DNA from: JAKEGK01 sp036507695
GTDB taxonomy: Bacteria; Pseudomonadota; Gammaproteobacteria; SZUA-152
Assembly (NCBI GenBank): GCA_036507695.1
Contig: DATCIR010000341.1
Location: forward strand, 1-10,193
Direction: 5' to 3'
Length of the DNA: 10,193 nucleotides
The notes below the pieces were generated by a model, which saw nothing but the letters and a program-made list of their open reading frames with translations, did no database searches and was not told the DNA's origin. The translations under genes and the position numbers were made by a program. Position 1 is the stretch's first letter. Each line of letters starts with the position of its first letter. Below, in pieces: positions 1-6,434 of this stretch.

Positions 1-103
1 TGGGTATCCGGACTGAATATTCCAGCCAGCGGCTAAACAGCCGAAACGATCGTCACACGCTGACACTTTGCTTCCCTTTTTATATTGAAAATAGTTTGTA
101 CTA
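1..103. other. Left-end spacer downstream of the Lnb-like gene
   Basis: No gene is visible. A hairpin CGGCT-AAAC-AGCCG lies at 30-43; read on the minus strand it follows the Lnb-like stop by about 60 bases but lacks a T-run, so it is at best a weak 3' structure. Confidence 0.3.
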
Positions 104-2017
104 TTAAAAATAATATTGATAGCTCAATTGTAGCTCTGAAAATTCATCGACATCCTGCCACTCGTAGTTTGCCAAAACCTTAACTGAATGCGCCGTGCTG
201 ATCACGAAATTTTGCCGGTAACCCGCCCGCAGGCGATAGTCACTATCGATGAATCGCTCCCCGCTAAACTCAAGGCGCGCGGTTGTTGACCCAAAATGCT
301 GCAATAATCCCGCCGCAAATCCGATCGCGGGCTCTATCGCTCGTTGCATCTGCGCGTTAACTTCAAGACGCCCGGTGGTCAACGCATACAACTGGTTGTT
401 CTGAAACAGCTGCCAGCTGCCGCCCGCACCACCCGTGACATGCCCGGTGAGCTGGTCAATACCTTTTGTCAGCTGCCGCTCTAGTCCAGCATAGACTTTC
501 CACGCGAGAGGCTTAAAGAATCGTGTCCGGGGCGTCAACGAAAAAATATCGACCAGATCAAATTTGTACAGGCTAACACCTTCATTCTCCTCGGCGCGAA
601 TTTGCACATTAAAAATGTTAATTTGTGCGCCGCGCAAAAAGCCTTTCTCGTTATCCTCAAGATCATGGAACGACATTTTAAAGCCTAGTTCGGCATAGCT
701 ATTGTCGAGCCGCCGCCCCAGGCCAAATGCGAAGCGTTTACTGCCATGCCCCCGCTCAGGGGCGACAGGAATAGCAATTGCTGCCGTACTCGCCGCGCCC
801 TTCAGGTAGGAATTCAATAGCAGCAGCAATTGGTGCCGGCGTTTTGCAACAACGGGATCACGCCCTTTGTTGACCTGCTGGTAACTTAAATATTGGTAAG
901 CCATATCCACGATGGTTTTTTGCCGATTCGCAGGCAGCACGGTAAAAGCATCCTGCTTTGATACTGAGAAATCTTCCGATAGATTAATAATCAGATCGTG
1001 GTCTTCTGCTGGCACCTGATCCAGTAAATGCATTAAAACAGTGAATTGCGAGGGCCGGTAGGTTGCTGACTCGATCATATTGGCTTTGGCAATGGCGCGG
1101 ACAGTATCAACCGGTATTGCGGTGAGTTTAAACTCCTCGGTCAATTCAGCTCCCGGGCGGGCCACTTCAAGCAGTTCCAGCAGACGGTACGAACAGTTCT
1201 CATCAAAATAATAATAATCAAATTGGATATCCTGCAACTCCCAAAGATGAGTAACGATGCGTTCAGTTTCCGCTGCGGTGAGGTTCAGACGGTACTCCCA
1301 TATATCACGGTGTTCGATGCGGTTATATTCCTGGATTTTTTTATAATAGTGATCGCTGACAAATACTCCGGAATAACCTCCCACCAGGCCTTTGTAGGCA
1401 TACAGGATTGAATTATCAGCTTCTGTCACTTTGGCGCCGAAATTAACCGCCGTGGATAGCCAACGGGAATCACCTTCATCTTCCGCGGAATCCAACCGTA
1501 ACAGCGTGTGTCCGAACATGGATGAAGGACTATTCAGGTGATAAGCAGGAAAAACCAAGGTCACCAAGTCAGAGCGCGCGTGTTTGCGCCATTCGATGTA
1601 TTTATCACAAGGGACAGCAGGTAACGAATTTGGATCAAAAGCAAGTTTTTGTTTTAACCATGTCAGCCTCGCGATAAATCGACACTGTGCATGTACATTA
1701 TCGCTGACATCGGTTCGATAGAACGCAGCGATGGTGGCAAGCAACTCGGACTCCGGATTGGTTTTACCGTCAGGGGCCAAGAAAAAACGGTCATCTTTAA
1801 CGTGACTTTTATAATTAATGGATAAGTCGCCTTTGCCATCATGGTGGAGTAGATTTAGCCATTCCACGTTTTGCCAGAGGCGTTGCTTTTGCGCTTGTTC
1901 CTGCAAGTTGGCAACGTAGTTGTTTTCGTCAGCTTGTGCTGTTGAAAGCAACGTTGTAAAACTGATGAGAAACACACTGCGAATAACGCTTAAACATAAC
2001 GTTGTGCGTAATGGCAT
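104..2017 (-). CDS. Exported DUF4105 / Lnb N-terminal-domain protein with probable outer-membrane beta-barrel C-terminus
   Basis: 637 residues. Residues 1-29 look like a Sec signal peptide (hydrophobic core, then A-Q-A before D30). Residues about 40-420 match the DUF4105 family, now linked to the Lnb lipoprotein N-acyltransferase periplasmic domain. Visible family motifs are S-P-S-S-M-F-G-H-T-L-L-R (163-174, His170) and E-N-C-S-Y-R (272-277, Cys274). His before Cys is the order seen in circularly permuted NlpC/P60-like thiol enzymes; calling this the catalytic pair is inference. From about 425 to 637 the sequence alternates polar and hydrophobic residues, rich in aromatics, and ends Y-Q-Y-Y-F. 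A C-terminal Phe and this pattern suggest a BAM-assembled outer-membrane barrel. The start codon has only a weak AGG upstream. It lies downstream of the DUF3015 gene on the same strand but behind an intrinsic terminator, so it may have its own promoter or depend on read-through. The family call is firm; enzyme activity is not shown. Confidence 0.8.
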   Translation of the reverse strand: MPLRTTLCLSVIRSVFLISFTTLLSTAQADENNYVANLQEQAQKQRLWQNVEWLNLLHHDGKGDLSINYKSHVKDDRFFLAPDGKTNPESELLATIAAFYRTDVSDNVHAQCRFIARLTWLKQKLAFDPNSLPAVPCDKYIEWRKHARSDLVTLVFPAYHLNSPSSMFGHTLLRLDSAEDEGDSRWLSTAVNFGAKVTEADNSILYAYKGLVGGYSGVFVSDHYYKKIQEYNRIEHRDIWEYRLNLTAAETERIVTHLWELQDIQFDYYYFDENCSYRLLELLEVARPGAELTEEFKLTAIPVDTVRAIAKANMIESATYRPSQFTVLMHLLDQVPAEDHDLIINLSEDFSVSKQDAFTVLPANRQKTIVDMAYQYLSYQQVNKGRDPVVAKRRHQLLLLLNSYLKGAASTAAIAIPVAPERGHGSKRFAFGLGRRLDNSYAELGFKMSFHDLEDNEKGFLRGAQINIFNVQIRAEENEGVSLYKFDLVDIFSLTPRTRFFKPLAWKVYAGLERQLTKGIDQLTGHVTGGAGGSWQLFQNNQLYALTTGRLEVNAQMQRAIEPAIGFAAGLLQHFGSTTARLEFSGERFIDSDYRLRAGYRQNFVISTAHSVKVLANYEWQDVDEFSELQLSYQYYF

Positions 2018-2094
2018 TGTTGAACCTGGAGCAAAAGCGTTGTATGTGATTAATTGCTTTATGATTGGTTTAATGTTATGTGTGCAATATACAC

Positions 2095-2128
2095 AAATAA
2101 AAAGGCCCCGCAGTGTTGATGCAGGGCC
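2095..2128 (-). terminator. Rho-independent terminator of the DUF3015 gene
   Basis: Read on the minus strand, GGCCCTGCA (2128-2120) pairs with TGCGGGGCC (2112-2104) in a 9-bp, GC-rich stem with one G-U pair and a 7-base loop. TTTTTATTTG follows directly. It lies 28 bases past the DUF3015 stop and about 80 bases before the start of the Lnb-like gene. Confidence 0.9.
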
Positions 2129-2156
2129 CAGTCAAAACACTTAGTTAAAAAATCAA

Positions 2157-2639
2157 TTATGACTTGAGGTATTTTGCCAGTGTGGGATCGGCTTTCATAA
2201 GCTCTTCAATAGAAGCAATCATTTGATCCGCGGTTACATCTTCACTCGGAAATAGTACAACAAAATTTTCATGCATCACTTTGGCAAATGTTTTGCGATC
2301 TGGCTGCTCAACACCATAAAGCACGGCGACCGTGTTCAGCGCATCACCTTCACCCCGGGCAACATCTTCTGAAAACTCATTCATAATGGCGCTTACCGCG
2401 GCTTTGCCGCCGTAGCTCAGTTTTCCAGAAGTATCACAGCCATTGGTGCCGGTTGTCATGCCAAAGGTGTTATTGCCAAATAAAGCGTTAGTTATCCCAG
2501 CCATAACATGAGACGCCGTACCGGCTGAATCTTTAAACAGCGCATTACCCCAACCGCAACCACCATCACCGCCTGCTGCGCCGGCCATCGCGACTGATGA
2601 GGCTGAAAACAGAATCAAACCTGAAACGATTTTTTTCAT
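2157..2639 (-). CDS. DUF3015 family small exported protein
   Basis: 160 residues. The N-terminus M-K-K-I-V-S-G-L-I-L-F-S-A-S-S-V-A-M-A is a typical signal peptide with cleavage likely after A19, giving a mature protein of about 141 residues beginning Gly-rich. The motif G-G-C-G-W-G-N (26-32), the G-N-N-T-F-G-M-T-T-G-T-N-G-C stretch (55-68) and the later F-S-E-D-V-A-R-G-E-G segment are characteristic of DUF3015. Cys28 and Cys68 could form a disulphide in the periplasm. The family has no established function. The start is well supported: AAGGAG sits 6 bases before the ATG. A strong intrinsic terminator follows, so it is probably transcribed mainly as a single gene. Divergent from the hydrolase gene. 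Confidence 0.85.
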   Translation of the reverse strand: MKKIVSGLILFSASSVAMAGAAGGDGGCGWGNALFKDSAGTASHVMAGITNALFGNNTFGMTTGTNGCDTSGKLSYGGKAAVSAIMNEFSEDVARGEGDALNTVAVLYGVEQPDRKTFAKVMHENFVVLFPSEDVTADQMIASIEELMKADPTLAKYLKS

Positions 2640-2651
2640 GTATATCTCCTT
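2640..2651 (-). promoter_or_regulatory. Strong ribosome binding site of the DUF3015 gene
   Basis: On the minus strand AAGGAGATATAC directly precedes the ATG at 2639. The Shine-Dalgarno match AAGGAG is complete with 6-base spacing. The same ten bases AAGGAGATAT recur in inverted orientation at 2717-2726, so the site could be masked by base pairing if both copies are in the mRNA leader. Confidence 0.8.
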
Positions 2652-2726
2652 ATATTATCCTAGAGTGCGGTTATTATTAGAAACCTAGATATTAGAAGAT
2701 GTACTATGCCAAAATCAAGGAGATAT
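2642..2726. repeat. 10-bp inverted repeat in the divergent intergenic region
   Basis: ATATCTCCTT (2642-2651) and AAGGAGATAT (2717-2726) are perfect inverted copies 65 bases apart. The right arm is part of the palindrome GAGATATCTC (2721-2730). The left arm holds the DUF3015 Shine-Dalgarno sequence. It may be an RNA switch arm or a protein-binding site, or may be chance; no other evidence decides this. Confidence 0.5.
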
Positions 2727-2856
2727 CTCGCTTGTACAGAAAAAACAGGTCCGTGGAAAATTGCCCATGCAGATGCTTGCTTGTTTTTATTACAATATGA
2801 ATATTAAACAACTTATTATTGAATTCAATGCCGCACCCGGTTACCCGCTTGATGAT

Positions 2857-3675
2857 ATGAAACGCATGCGCATTCTGATCTTTCTAGTGCTGGTACAGGT
2901 GATGGGTTGCACCAACCTGCTTTTTTATCCCATGAAGAACCAGGTCATTACGCCTGATCAACTGGGTATACGTTATGATGATGTTTATCTTTCAACGGAA
3001 GATAACCGGCAATTACATGGCTGGAAACTTTATGCCGTTACACAGCCGCTCGGCACGATATTGTATTTTCACGGTAACGCCGAAAATATCAGCACCCATT
3101 TTGCCAATGTTAGCTGGTTAACCAAACACGGTTACGATGTCTATTTATATGATTACCGCGGTTATGGTAAATCGGAAGGCCAAGCGGATCTTGACCTGAT
3201 CATTAAGGATGCGGAAGCGATGATTGGCGATGTTGTCGGCCGTCAGGCTGTCGAGAACATCATTGTAATCGGCCAAAGCCTCGGCGCCAGTATTGCGATT
3301 TATGCAGTAGCCCACACCAAGTACAAGAAAAATATAACAGCCCTCATTTCAATATCGGCGTTTAGTGACTATCGTGCTGTAACACAGGATGCGCTGTCTA
3401 AAAGCTGGTTATTCTGGTTGTTTCAGTGGCCACTCTCGTACACGATCAGCAATCAATACAGCCCGATAAAATCCGTTGCCGATGTGTCGCCAATACCTAT
3501 TTTCATCATGCATAGCCCCGATGATGAAATGATCGATGTCTATCATGCAGAACGCTTGCTAAAAGAGGCAGACGAGCCCAAGCAACTGTTGGTACTGCAA
3601 GGCGGGCACAATACTATTTTTAACTACGAAAACAACCGAAAAACACTCTTGGAATCCCTTGACTCGTTGAACTGA
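2857..3675 (+). CDS. Alpha/beta hydrolase, probable lipoprotein (BEM46/YfhR-like)
   Basis: 272 residues from the chosen start. The frame is open back to a TTG at 2761 and in-frame ATGs at 2767 and 2797. I prefer the ATG at 2857 because it gives a lipoprotein signal: K-R-M-R, a hydrophobic run, then V-M-G-C with Cys18 as lipidation site. No start has a convincing Shine-Dalgarno site. The fold is an alpha/beta hydrolase: Y-F-H-G-N-A-E-N (70-77, oxyanion region), Y-D-Y-R-G-Y-G-K-S-E-G (98-108), the nucleophile elbow I-G-Q-S-L-G-A-S (Ser141), H-S-P-D-D-E-M-I (acid probably Asp223) and G-G-H-N (His251). The triad is intact. This resembles the BEM46/ABHD13/YfhR group of serine hydrolases; the substrate is unknown. 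It stands alone, with a long non-coding stretch downstream. Confidence 0.85.
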   Translation: MKRMRILIFLVLVQVMGCTNLLFYPMKNQVITPDQLGIRYDDVYLSTEDNRQLHGWKLYAVTQPLGTILYFHGNAENISTHFANVSWLTKHGYDVYLYDYRGYGKSEGQADLDLIIKDAEAMIGDVVGRQAVENIIVIGQSLGASIAIYAVAHTKYKKNITALISISAFSDYRAVTQDALSKSWLFWLFQWPLSYTISNQYSPIKSVADVSPIPIFIMHSPDDEMIDVYHAERLLKEADEPKQLLVLQGGHNTIFNYENNRKTLLESLDSLN

Positions 3676-3809
3676 AGCCCTGGCGGATATGAAGTCAAAT
3701 TCGCCCCCCCGTTGCGCTTCCCGCACTTTACCCCAGTGACTCTGAACCCGAATTTTGACGCTTTCAAGTAACGAATAGTCAAAATAAATTGCTTTGTGTT
3801 ATCCTTCGT
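3676..3809. other. Non-coding spacer after the hydrolase gene
   Basis: No gene or clear hydrolase terminator is visible. It includes a C7 run near 3704-3710 and, at its end, an extended -10-like element: TG at 3797-3798, one base, then TATCCT at 3800-3805. That element would start transcription near 3812, at the base of the following hairpin. No good -35 box is present, so this promoter is tentative. Confidence 0.3.
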
Positions 3810-3985
3810 CCCCAATATTTACAAGGGCCTGACCAAGACGCCTTGTAAATGTTGAGGGCGGAATGCGTGGAATTATCGCTCTTTGCTGAGAAATTGTTGT
3901 TTTTACATAGGCATGGGGCTCTAGCGTAGAGCACACGCATTTATACGCTTTAGGTAAACGCGGCTACGGCCGCCCTTTTTGCCTA
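3810..3985 (+). ncRNA. Candidate structured intergenic RNA (unrecognised)
   Basis: About 176 bases with no plausible gene but three helices. Helix A: CAATATTTACAAGG (3813-3826) pairs with CCTTGTAAATGTTG (3841-3854), 14 bp with one G-U and a 14-base loop; the flanking CCC (3810-3812) can pair with GGG (3856-3858) past one bulged A. Helix B: AATGCGTG (3862-3869) pairs with CACGCATT (3934-3941), enclosing a small hairpin GCTCT/AGAGC (3918-3932). Helix C is the terminator-like hairpin at 3951-3985. A TG-extended -10 element lies just upstream. The layout is consistent with a small RNA of about 175 nt, but I do not recognise a family; it is not tRNA, tmRNA or 6S by eye. An 8-codon ORF (3863-3889) is also present. 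Expression and conservation are unknown. Confidence 0.35.
3951..3985 (+). terminator. Terminator-like hairpin upstream of ffs
   Basis: GCGGC (3960-3964) and GCCGC (3969-3973) form a stem capped by TACG, a UNCG-type tetraloop that is exceptionally stable in RNA. CC and T5 (3976-3980) follow. The flanks TAGGTAAA (3951-3958) and TTTGCCTA (3978-3985) can also pair, giving a longer hairpin usable on either strand. It would end transcription reaching ffs from the hydrolase side. Confidence 0.55.
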
Positions 3986-4012
3986 AAACTACTTATTAAT
4001 CAACAGTTCAAT

Positions 4013-4128
4013 GGTGCCTCATATCGGTCCCCTCGCAACGAAACGCTGTGAACCCCGTCAGGCCCGGAAGGGAGCAGCGGCAGCAGCGGCATCGTGTGCC
4101 GGGGTGTGGCTGGTATGAGTCACCACCC
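4013..4128 (+). ncRNA. ffs: 4.5S RNA, small bacterial signal recognition particle RNA
   Basis: RNA scaffold of the SRP; it binds Ffh and guides ribosomes translating membrane proteins to FtsY. The diagnostic helix-8 core GTCAGGCCCGGAAGGGAGCA (4057-4076) is present with its GGAA tetraloop (4066-4069) and the asymmetric loop AGCAGC; it closely matches E. coli 4.5S RNA. The later segment GTGTGCCGGGGTGTGGCTGG (4095-4114, with one preceding C) also matches. The ends close into a stem: GGTG-CCTCATA (from 4013) against TATGAG-TCACC (to 4124), leaving ACCC at the 3' end. The length of about 116 is like the 114-nt E. coli RNA. Ends are estimated from this pairing. AT-rich TATTAAT at 3994-4000 could be part of its promoter. 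Position just upstream of dnaX is usual in related gammaproteobacteria. Confidence 0.95.
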
Positions 4129-4147
4129 TACTTTGGTTTCACTATTA

Positions 4148-4186
4148 CACTGGCGTTTCGCTATTGCACCGGTCGCCGCGCCAGTG
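4148..4186 (+). repeat. Inverted repeat between ffs and dnaX
   Basis: CACTGGCG (4148-4155) and CGCCAGTG (4179-4186) are perfect 8-bp inverted copies around a 23-base loop. No T-run follows on either strand, so it is not a standard intrinsic terminator. It could form in the ffs 3' precursor or the dnaX leader, or be a binding site. Confidence 0.45.
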
Positions 4187-4242
4187 CGATCATACAGACC
4201 TTGACGAATTTAACTAACCTTGACCAATAACGCATCGGATTC

Positions 4243-5988
4243 ATGAGTTACCAAGTACTCGCAAGAAAATGGCGCCCGCGGAATTTCAGCGAACTCGCGG
4301 GTCAAGAGCATGTGCAACGCGCCCTGATCAACGCACTGGAAAGCGAACGCCTGCATCATGCCTTCCTGTTTACCGGCACGCGCGGTGTGGGCAAGACCAC
4401 CATCGCGCGCATTCTTGCCAAATCCCTCAACTGCGAGAAAGGCATCACTGCCACGCCCTGCGGCGAATGCAGTGCGTGTACCGAAATCAGTGAAGGACGC
4501 TTTATTGACTTGATAGAAGTTGACGCCGCATCCAAAACCAAGGTTGAAGACACGCGGGATTTACTGGAGAACGTGCATTACGCGCCAAGCCGTGGCCGTT
4601 TCAAAGTTTATTTGATCGACGAAGTTCACATGCTTTCAGAGAAAAGCTTTAACGCCTTGTTGAAAACCCTGGAAGAGCCACCCCCGCATGTGAAGTTTCT
4701 GCTCGCCACGACCGATCCGCAAAAACTTCCAGTCACCATTTTATCGCGTTGTTTGCAGTTCAATCTTAAACGTCTGCCCCTGGATTTGATTGCTACCCAT
4801 CTGGAAAAAATTCTGCGGCAGGAAAACCTGAAATTTGACAGCGACGCCATCCGCTTGATCGCGGACGCCGCTGACGGCAGCATGCGGGATGCGTTAAGCC
4901 TGCTGGATCAGGCGATCGCCTACGGCGCCGGCGAACTGAAAGAGCCCGAAGTCCGCACCATGCTGGGCACCGTTGACCGGTCCCAGGTGTTCGCGCTGTT
5001 ACAGGCCCTGGGCGAGCGCGATGCAAAATCCTTGTTCGAAAGCATCGCGCAATTGGCGGTGCATTCCGCGGATTTCACACTGGTGTTCAATGAATTGTTA
5101 AGCTTGTTGCACCGGGTGGCGTTATGCCAGATCGCTCCGGATGCCCTTGATAGCCAACATCCTGAACAACCGCAGATCGCCCACATTGCAAGCTTGTTGA
5201 CCGCGGAAGATACCCAGCTTTATTATCAAATCGGACTGGCCGGCAAACGGGATTTAAGCCTGGCGCCGAATCCGCAATTGGGGTTTGAAATGGCCATGTT
5301 ACGCATGCTGGCTTTTCAACCCGGCATGGTCAAAACCGCGCAACCAGCACCCGCCACGGGCGGCACACAGAGCCGGATACCCGGCCAGCCAGCCGCTTCC
5401 ATAGCCAAACCACAAGCGCAAACCCCGCACGCTAAAAGCCAGCATCTGGAAACCATCAGCAAAACGCTCGGTCAAACAGCGGTTAAAAAAAAACTGAGCA
5501 GCAAGGACAATGATAATTCCACAGAGTTAGTCAATCCTCAGTTAAATACGAACACAAAATTTTCCGCCGAAAGCAATCAAAGCGAAACAACTGTTCCACT
5601 ACCTGAAAACAACGCTGGATGGGAAATTTTGGTCAACAAGCTTGCGTTGAATGGCGTGGCGTTGCAACTCGCCAAGAATAGCGCGTTCGTCAGTTGCAGC
5701 GGCGATAATCTGGCGCTGGCGTTGTCAGCAGCGCACCGGCAATTTTCCAACACGCAGCGGGAAGAAGCGCTACAGAAGGCCATTAACGAACGCACGGGCA
5801 AAACCTTGCGCCTGAGCGTTACGATTCAGGAACAGGTTAATGACACGCCGGCGCTACGGGAACAGCAACGGGCGCGGGAACGCCAGGCGTCCGCTGAAAA
5901 CGCCATTTATAATGACAGTATTGTCAAAGCCATTGTGGAAACTTTTGACGGCCGGATTTCCCCGAAATCCATACAGCCGATCGATTAA
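4243..5988 (+). CDS. dnaX: DNA polymerase III subunits tau and gamma
   Basis: 581-residue tau form (E. coli tau is 643). DnaX is the ATPase of the clamp loader that places the beta clamp on primed DNA; tau also joins Pol III cores and DnaB. The start M-S-Y-Q-V-L-A-R-K-W-R-P is the family N-terminus. Walker A is G-T-R-G-V-G-K-T (45-52); zinc ligands are Cys64, 73, 76 and 79; Walker B is L-I-D-E-V-H-M-L (124-131); the S-R-C motif is at 168-170 (arginine finger Arg169); sensor 2 is G-S-M-R-D-A-L (212-218). The collar domain runs to about 365, then a Gln/Ala/Lys-rich linker, then the tau-specific C-terminus from about 460. Codons 415-417 are AAA-AAA-AAA, a slippery run where a shift gives gamma of about 423 residues. 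The Shine-Dalgarno site is weak (CGGAT). ybaB and recR follow. Confidence 0.97.
   Translation: MSYQVLARKWRPRNFSELAGQEHVQRALINALESERLHHAFLFTGTRGVGKTTIARILAKSLNCEKGITATPCGECSACTEISEGRFIDLIEVDAASKTKVEDTRDLLENVHYAPSRGRFKVYLIDEVHMLSEKSFNALLKTLEEPPPHVKFLLATTDPQKLPVTILSRCLQFNLKRLPLDLIATHLEKILRQENLKFDSDAIRLIADAADGSMRDALSLLDQAIAYGAGELKEPEVRTMLGTVDRSQVFALLQALGERDAKSLFESIAQLAVHSADFTLVFNELLSLLHRVALCQIAPDALDSQHPEQPQIAHIASLLTAEDTQLYYQIGLAGKRDLSLAPNPQLGFEMAMLRMLAFQPGMVKTAQPAPATGGTQSRIPGQPAASIAKPQAQTPHAKSQHLETISKTLGQTAVKKKLSSKDNDNSTELVNPQLNTNTKFSAESNQSETTVPLPENNAGWEILVNKLALNGVALQLAKNSAFVSCSGDNLALALSAAHRQFSNTQREEALQKAINERTGKTLRLSVTIQEQVNDTPALREQQRARERQASAENAIYNDSIVKAIVETFDGRISPKSIQPID
5485..5513 (+). promoter_or_regulatory. 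dnaX A9 slippery site producing gamma
   Basis: Nine A residues (5485-5493) read as three Lys codons. A -1 shift reads T-E-Q-Q-G-Q and stops at TGA 5511-5513. Loss of one A gives an immediate TGA at 5495-5497. Both outcomes truncate the protein just after the ATPase and collar domains, as expected for gamma. No Shine-Dalgarno-like stimulator is seen upstream. AACTGAG (5492-5498) can pair with CTCAGTT (5537-5543), a weak 7-bp downstream stem. Either ribosomal frameshifting or transcript slippage (as on the Thermus A9 run) is possible. Confidence 0.7.
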
Positions 5989-5991
5989 CAC

Positions 5992-6021
5992 GGGACGGCC
6001 AGTTACAGGCTGAGCTATAAT
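5992..6021 (+). promoter_or_regulatory. Possible sigma-70 promoter for ybaB-recR
   Basis: A perfect -10 box TATAAT lies at 6016-6021, about 75 bases before ybaB. The best -35 is poor (GGGACG at 5992-5997, 18-base spacer), so strength is uncertain. The 107-base gap between dnaX and ybaB leaves room for such an internal promoter. Confidence 0.4.
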
Positions 6022-6095
6022 CGGCATTACCCTTGATCATTAACCTGGTGTTTAGATTGAATTAGCCACCCATTTAGTCAACAGAGGAACCGGCA

Positions 6096-6419
6096 ATGAA
6101 AGGCGGACTTGGAAAATTAATGAAACAAGCGCAGGAAATGCAGGCGAATATGCAAAAGGCGCAGGAACAACTCGCGAACACCGAGTTTACCGGACAATCC
6201 GGGGGCGGCCTGGTGACCATCAAAATGAACGGCCGGCATGACGTCACTAAAGTCAGCATCGATAACAGTCTGTTAAGCGATGATAAAGAAATGCTGGAAG
6301 ATTTAATCGCCGCGGCGGTTAATGACGCGGTGCGCAACATCGAGAAAAAATCCAAGGAGACTTTCGCATCGATGACGCAGGGATTACCGCTCCCAGGCGA
6401 TTTCAAATTGCCATTTTAA
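6096..6419 (+). CDS. ybaB: YbaB/EbfC family nucleoid-associated protein
   Basis: 107 residues, the usual family length (109 in E. coli). YbaB/EbfC proteins form small dimers that bind DNA and help organise the nucleoid; their exact role is still loosely defined. The start M-K-G-G-L-G-K-L-M-K-Q-A-Q-E-M-Q is the family signature, followed by a charged helix, then the central sheet containing G-Q-S-G-G-G-L-V-T-I-K-M-N-G (53-66) and the C-terminal helix rich in acidic residues with M-T-Q-G-L-P-L-P-G. AGAGGA at 6083-6088 is a good Shine-Dalgarno site 7 bases before ATG. It sits between dnaX and recR, its normal place in gammaproteobacteria, and is 15 bases ahead of recR, so the two are almost surely co-transcribed. 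Confidence 0.96.
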   Translation: MKGGLGKLMKQAQEMQANMQKAQEQLANTEFTGQSGGGLVTIKMNGRHDVTKVSIDNSLLSDDKEMLEDLIAAAVNDAVRNIEKKSKETFASMTQGLPLPGDFKLPF

Positions 6420-6434
6420 TAAGAGTACCCGCCA

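Noticed and set aside
90..105. AATAGT/ACTATT hairpin at the end of the Lnb-like gene
   Set aside because: The stem is short, AT-only at most positions and overlaps the stop codon; it would not terminate transcription.
2079..2095. CRP/Vfr-like site TGTGT-N7-ACACA upstream of the Lnb-like gene
   Set aside because: Arm spacing does not match TGTGA-N6-TCACA, and the site overlaps the tail of the terminator.
4150..4170. Sigma-54 promoter (TGGCG ... TTGCA) between ffs and dnaX
   Set aside because: The GG and GC elements are two bases too far apart for the strict -24/-12 spacing.
4048..4230. 60-residue open frame covering ffs
   Set aside because: It lies over the 4.5S RNA core and reads as low-complexity Arg/Gln sequence; the RNA explains this region.
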